Below are positions 61,474-64,000 of a stretch of DNA of 64,000 nucleotides, piece by piece. Source of the DNA: Hymenobacter fodinae (GTDB lineage: Bacteria > Bacteroidota > Bacteroidia > Cytophagales > Hymenobacteraceae); assembly GCF_004745825.1 (NCBI RefSeq), contig NZ_SRLA01000001.1, positions 1,116,001-1,180,000 on the forward strand, written 5' to 3'. The stretch's first letter is position 1; every line of letters begins with the position of its first letter. The notes beneath the pieces were generated by a model, which was given only the letters and a program-made list of their open reading frames with translations, did no database searches and had not been told where the DNA came from. Position numbers and translations under genes: made by a program.

Positions 61474-64000
61474 ATGCGCGCCTTCCTGTTCAGCTTACTG
61501 CTCCTGCTCATGTTGTTCTCCAGCGGCTCTTCCCAAACTACTCCGGCCAGCGGCGGGGGGAGCAACCCGGCCACCTGGAAAAAGATTGATCAGCTTCTGG
61601 CTAATGACCAAACGACTTCCGCCGCTAAGCTGCTGGAGCCCCTGTACCAAGCCGCCCGCAAGCGGCAAGACACGCCGGAGTACCTGCGGGCACTCCTGTA
61701 CAAGCTGCGCCTGCTCGATGCCAGAGAAGAAGATTCCAATGAAAAAGCCATTGCGCTGGTTGAAGCCGACCTGAAAACGGCCACGTTCCCGGCTAGGCCT
61801 ATCCTGCACAGCCTGCTAGGCCAGCTCTATGCACAGTATTACCAGCAGCACCGGTATCAGTTGCATGATCGTACCCGCACTGCTACCAGCTCAGCCCCCG
61901 ACTACAGCGCCACCGATATTCAAACCTGGGATGCTGCTCGCCTGGGTAGCGCCATTGTGCAGCACTATCAAGCTTCCCTTATGGAGGCTCCTCAACGCCA
62001 GCAACAGATGAAGCTGAGTGCGCTGGGCTATGCTGTGCGCGGTGGCGACGCTGAGGGCCGAGCACTCCGGCCGACGCTGTATGACCTGCTAGGCCACCGG
62101 GCCGTGGAAGCGTTGCGTAACGAGGAGTACTACGTGGCACGACCACTAGATCAGTTTGAACTCAATCGTGCGGCGTATTTCAGTCCTGCCGCTGAGTTCG
62201 CACGCCTTCCTCTGGAAGCTCCCCGGGCCGACTCCTTAAACGGACGGTTTTTCGCTCTGCAGGCCTTACAACAGCTCACCCAGTTTCGCCTAACAGACGC
62301 TAAAAATCAGGCTGCCCTCGCCGATTTAGAGCTTCAGCGGCTGCGGTTTGTGAAACAATATACTGTCCTAGTCACTGCCGATTCGCTTTACCGCCAAGCC
62401 TTATCTCGAGCGGCCGAAACATACGCTGCCCTACCCATCAGTACCAGCTTTATTTGGGAAGAGGCTGTGTCCTGGGAGTATAACCGGCCCGCCAAAGCCC
62501 TGGAGCTGGCCCTGCGGGCCGAAAAGCGTTTCCCCACCTCGCAAGGTGCGAAGCAAGCAGCCGCTCTCCGTCAGCGCATCGAAACCAAGGAGCTGAATTT
62601 TACCACCGAAGAAGTACTGCTGCCTAACCAGCCGTGGCTACTGCAACTGCGCGTGCGCAACATCACGAAGCTGTACGCCAAGGCCTATCGGATTCCGGTG
62701 GCCCAGGCGGTGCGGCAGTTAGAGCGTGGAGGCCTTACCGATGGCATTGCCGCCGATTTCCGGAAGCGTTACGCCCGCATATTGGCCACTGCTCCCGCTG
62801 CCAACTGGACATTGAACGTGCCCGGAGCGCAGGATTATAAGTCGCACATGGTGCAGCACGCGGGGCCTGCGCTGGCTCTAGGCCACTATGTAGTAGTTCT
62901 CAGCACCATGCCTGATGCTCCTGGCACCGAGCAAACGGGTGAAGCCACTTACTTCAACCACGTAAGCGTTAGTGAATTGAGTCACGTGCATCGCAGCAGC
63001 GCCACGAAGCAGCAAGAAGAAGTTCTCGTTCTCAACCGCCGTACTGGCCAGCCCGTTGTCGGGGTGCAGGTGGTGCCTTACTGGCAGTCCTTCAACGAAA
63101 AAAACAACATGACCGTAGGCAGGCCTGGGCCCGCCGTTACGACCGATGCGGGTGGCCTAGGCCAGGTAGCGTTGCCTGCCGATGAAAACAGTGCACTTCT
63201 GCGCCTGCTGCTCACCCGCGGGGCAGACTCCTTACTGGACCACACCAACCGGACGTATAACCCAGCGTCCAGCCGAATCAATTGGCAGACCATAAAAACC
63301 GGCACCTTCCTTTACACCGACCGGGCCATTTACCGGCCGGGCCAAACGGTGTATTTCAAAGGCATCGTGACGGAGAAGAAAGATGGCAAAGCGGTATTGC
63401 AGGCGGGTAAGCCCGTCTCCATTCGGTTGCTAGATGTTAACCGGAAGATTGTTGAAACCCTCACGTTCACAACGTCAGAATTCGGCTCATTTCATGGCTC
63501 ATTTGTGCTGCCAACGGGCCTGCTGAATGGGCAAATGAGCTTACAAACGGATGCTGGCTCACTGTATTTCTCAGTCGAAGACTACAAGAGGCCCTCGTTT
63601 CAGGTGGTGCTTGAGCCCGTGGCGGGTACGCCAACGCTAGGCCAGCACGTGACTGTACACGGCACGGCTACCGCTTATGCGGGGCAGCCCGTAGATGGGG
63701 CTATAGTGCAGTTTCGGGTGCGCCGATTTTCCGTCCGTCCGTTACTGGGTAGTAATGGAGGCATTACGGATATGGAAGTCCTCAGTGGTACCACGCAAAC
63801 CGATGCCGCGGGCAAGTTTACCATTACGTTTCTGGCTAAGGATGATGGTTCTAAAGCGGAGAAACGGCGGTTCGGACTACCCGAGAACTGCTATTTTATA
63901 GTTTACGCAGATGTAACTGATGCTGCCGGCGAAACACGTTCAGGAGAGCAGAATATCACGGTTGGAGAAACATTGCTTAGTGTGCAGCTGCAAATTCCAG
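61474..64000 (+). CDS. Alpha-2-macroglobulin-like protein, N-terminal part (partial)
   Basis: 842 codons of an open frame starting with ATG 61474 and running off the right edge. Signal peptide MRAFLFSLLLLLMLFSSGS. The first 450 residues are helical. Beta-sandwich MG domains follow, including the characteristic FLYTDRAIYRPGQTVYFKGI (about 610-629) of the MG2 domain. The remaining part (ETLTFTTSEFGSFHGSF and YFSVEDYKRPSFQVVLEPV) fits the next MG domain. Bacterial alpha-2-macroglobulin-like proteins trap proteases in the periplasm or at the surface. The thioester or its loss cannot be judged, since the C-terminal part is missing. Confidence 0.9.
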   Translation, partial: MRAFLFSLLLLLMLFSSGSSQTTPASGGGSNPATWKKIDQLLANDQTTSAAKLLEPLYQAARKRQDTPEYLRALLYKLRLLDAREEDSNEKAIALVEADLKTATFPARPILHSLLGQLYAQYYQQHRYQLHDRTRTATSSAPDYSATDIQTWDAARLGSAIVQHYQASLMEAPQRQQQMKLSALGYAVRGGDAEGRALRPTLYDLLGHRAVEALRNEEYYVARPLDQFELNRAAYFSPAAEFARLPLEAPRADSLNGRFFALQALQQLTQFRLTDAKNQAALADLELQRLRFVKQYTVLVTADSLYRQALSRAAETYAALPISTSFIWEEAVSWEYNRPAKALELALRAEKRFPTSQGAKQAAALRQRIETKELNFTTEEVLLPNQPWLLQLRVRNITKLYAKAYRIPVAQAVRQLERGGLTDGIAADFRKRYARILATAPAANWTLNVPGAQDYKSHMVQHAGPALALGHYVVVLSTMPDAPGTEQTGEATYFNHVSVSELSHVHRSSATKQQEEVLVLNRRTGQPVVGVQVVPYWQSFNEKNNMTVGRPGPAVTTDAGGLGQVALPADENSALLRLLLTRGADSLLDHTNRTYNPASSRINWQTIKTGTFLYTDRAIYRPGQTVYFKGIVTEKKDGKAVLQAGKPVSIRLLDVNRKIVETLTFTTSEFGSFHGSFVLPTGLLNGQMSLQTDAGSLYFSVEDYKRPSFQVVLEPVAGTPTLGQHVTVHGTATAYAGQPVDGAIVQFRVRRFSVRPLLGSNGGITDMEVLSGTTQTDAAGKFTITFLAKDDGSKAEKRRFGLPENCYFIVYADVTDAAGETRSGEQNITVGETLLSVQLQIP

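Noticed and set aside
1..64000. CRISPR arrays, tRNA or rRNA genes, insertion sequences, prophage
   Set aside because: No spaced short repeats other than the coding 45-bp array, no cloverleaf-like sequences, no transposase, integrase or phage structural genes were seen.

Overview
The window looks like chromosome of a Bacteroidota species, most likely Hymenobacter or a close relative (Hymenobacteraceae, Cytophagales). The evidence is a fused SecDF, GldH, two proteins with type IX secretion (T9SS) C-terminal sorting domains, a PorE-like OmpA protein, a GWxTD protein, a DUF2723 protein and type-B L31. Promoter-like TAnnTTTG elements lie upstream of many genes, Shine-Dalgarno sequences are mostly absent, and the DNA is GC-rich. 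I see no rRNA, tRNA, CRISPR array, insertion sequence or phage genes. Most of the content is housekeeping or surface biology.

Layout. 1-4.4 kb: ECF sigma factor with the start of a coupled downstream gene, secDF, and a small exported protein. 4.5-8.3 kb: putative HExxH peptidase, udk, rdgB, an Fn3-like secreted protein, L31. 8.4-15.1 kb: GlmU-like transferase with holB, hemC, DUF2238, GNAT, cyclophilin with a RmlD-like reductase. 15.1-22.2 kb is the most unusual part: an oligopeptide-type ABC operon (lipoprotein binding protein and two permeases, no ATPases), directly preceded by a gene whose product is nine 15-residue repeats behind a short leader. A divergent 513-aa basic, helical protein follows across an AT-rich region with direct repeats. 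22.2-30.7 kb: PorE-like and TPR proteins, bacilliredoxin, NodU-type carbamoyltransferase, RecQ. 30.8-38.6 kb: KpsF, ManC, GWxTD protein with RlmB, DUF2723. 38.9-47 kb: lone T9SS-domain protein, BirA/RsfS, FtsH, a LUD-LpxH-propeller operon, alcohol dehydrogenase. 47-55 kb: secreted S8 peptidase, HEIGH metalloprotease lipoprotein, RicT with GldH, cold-shock protein, a disordered hydrophilin-like protein, and a perfect 58-bp palindrome. 55-64 kb: SdiA-regulated-like lipoprotein, PAP2 phosphatase, HhH membrane protein, DinB, an SRPBCC-DoxX/DUF4166/desaturase cluster, and the first 842 codons of an alpha-2-macroglobulin-like protein.

Two signals stand out. First, the word CTAGGCC (either strand) occurs about 90 times by eye, roughly ten times chance, nearly always followed by A or T, in genes, intergenic DNA and terminator stems. 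Second, the repeat-peptide gene with an oligopeptide importer and a possible helical sensor has the layout expected of a secreted, processed and re-imported multi-copy peptide. That function is inference only.
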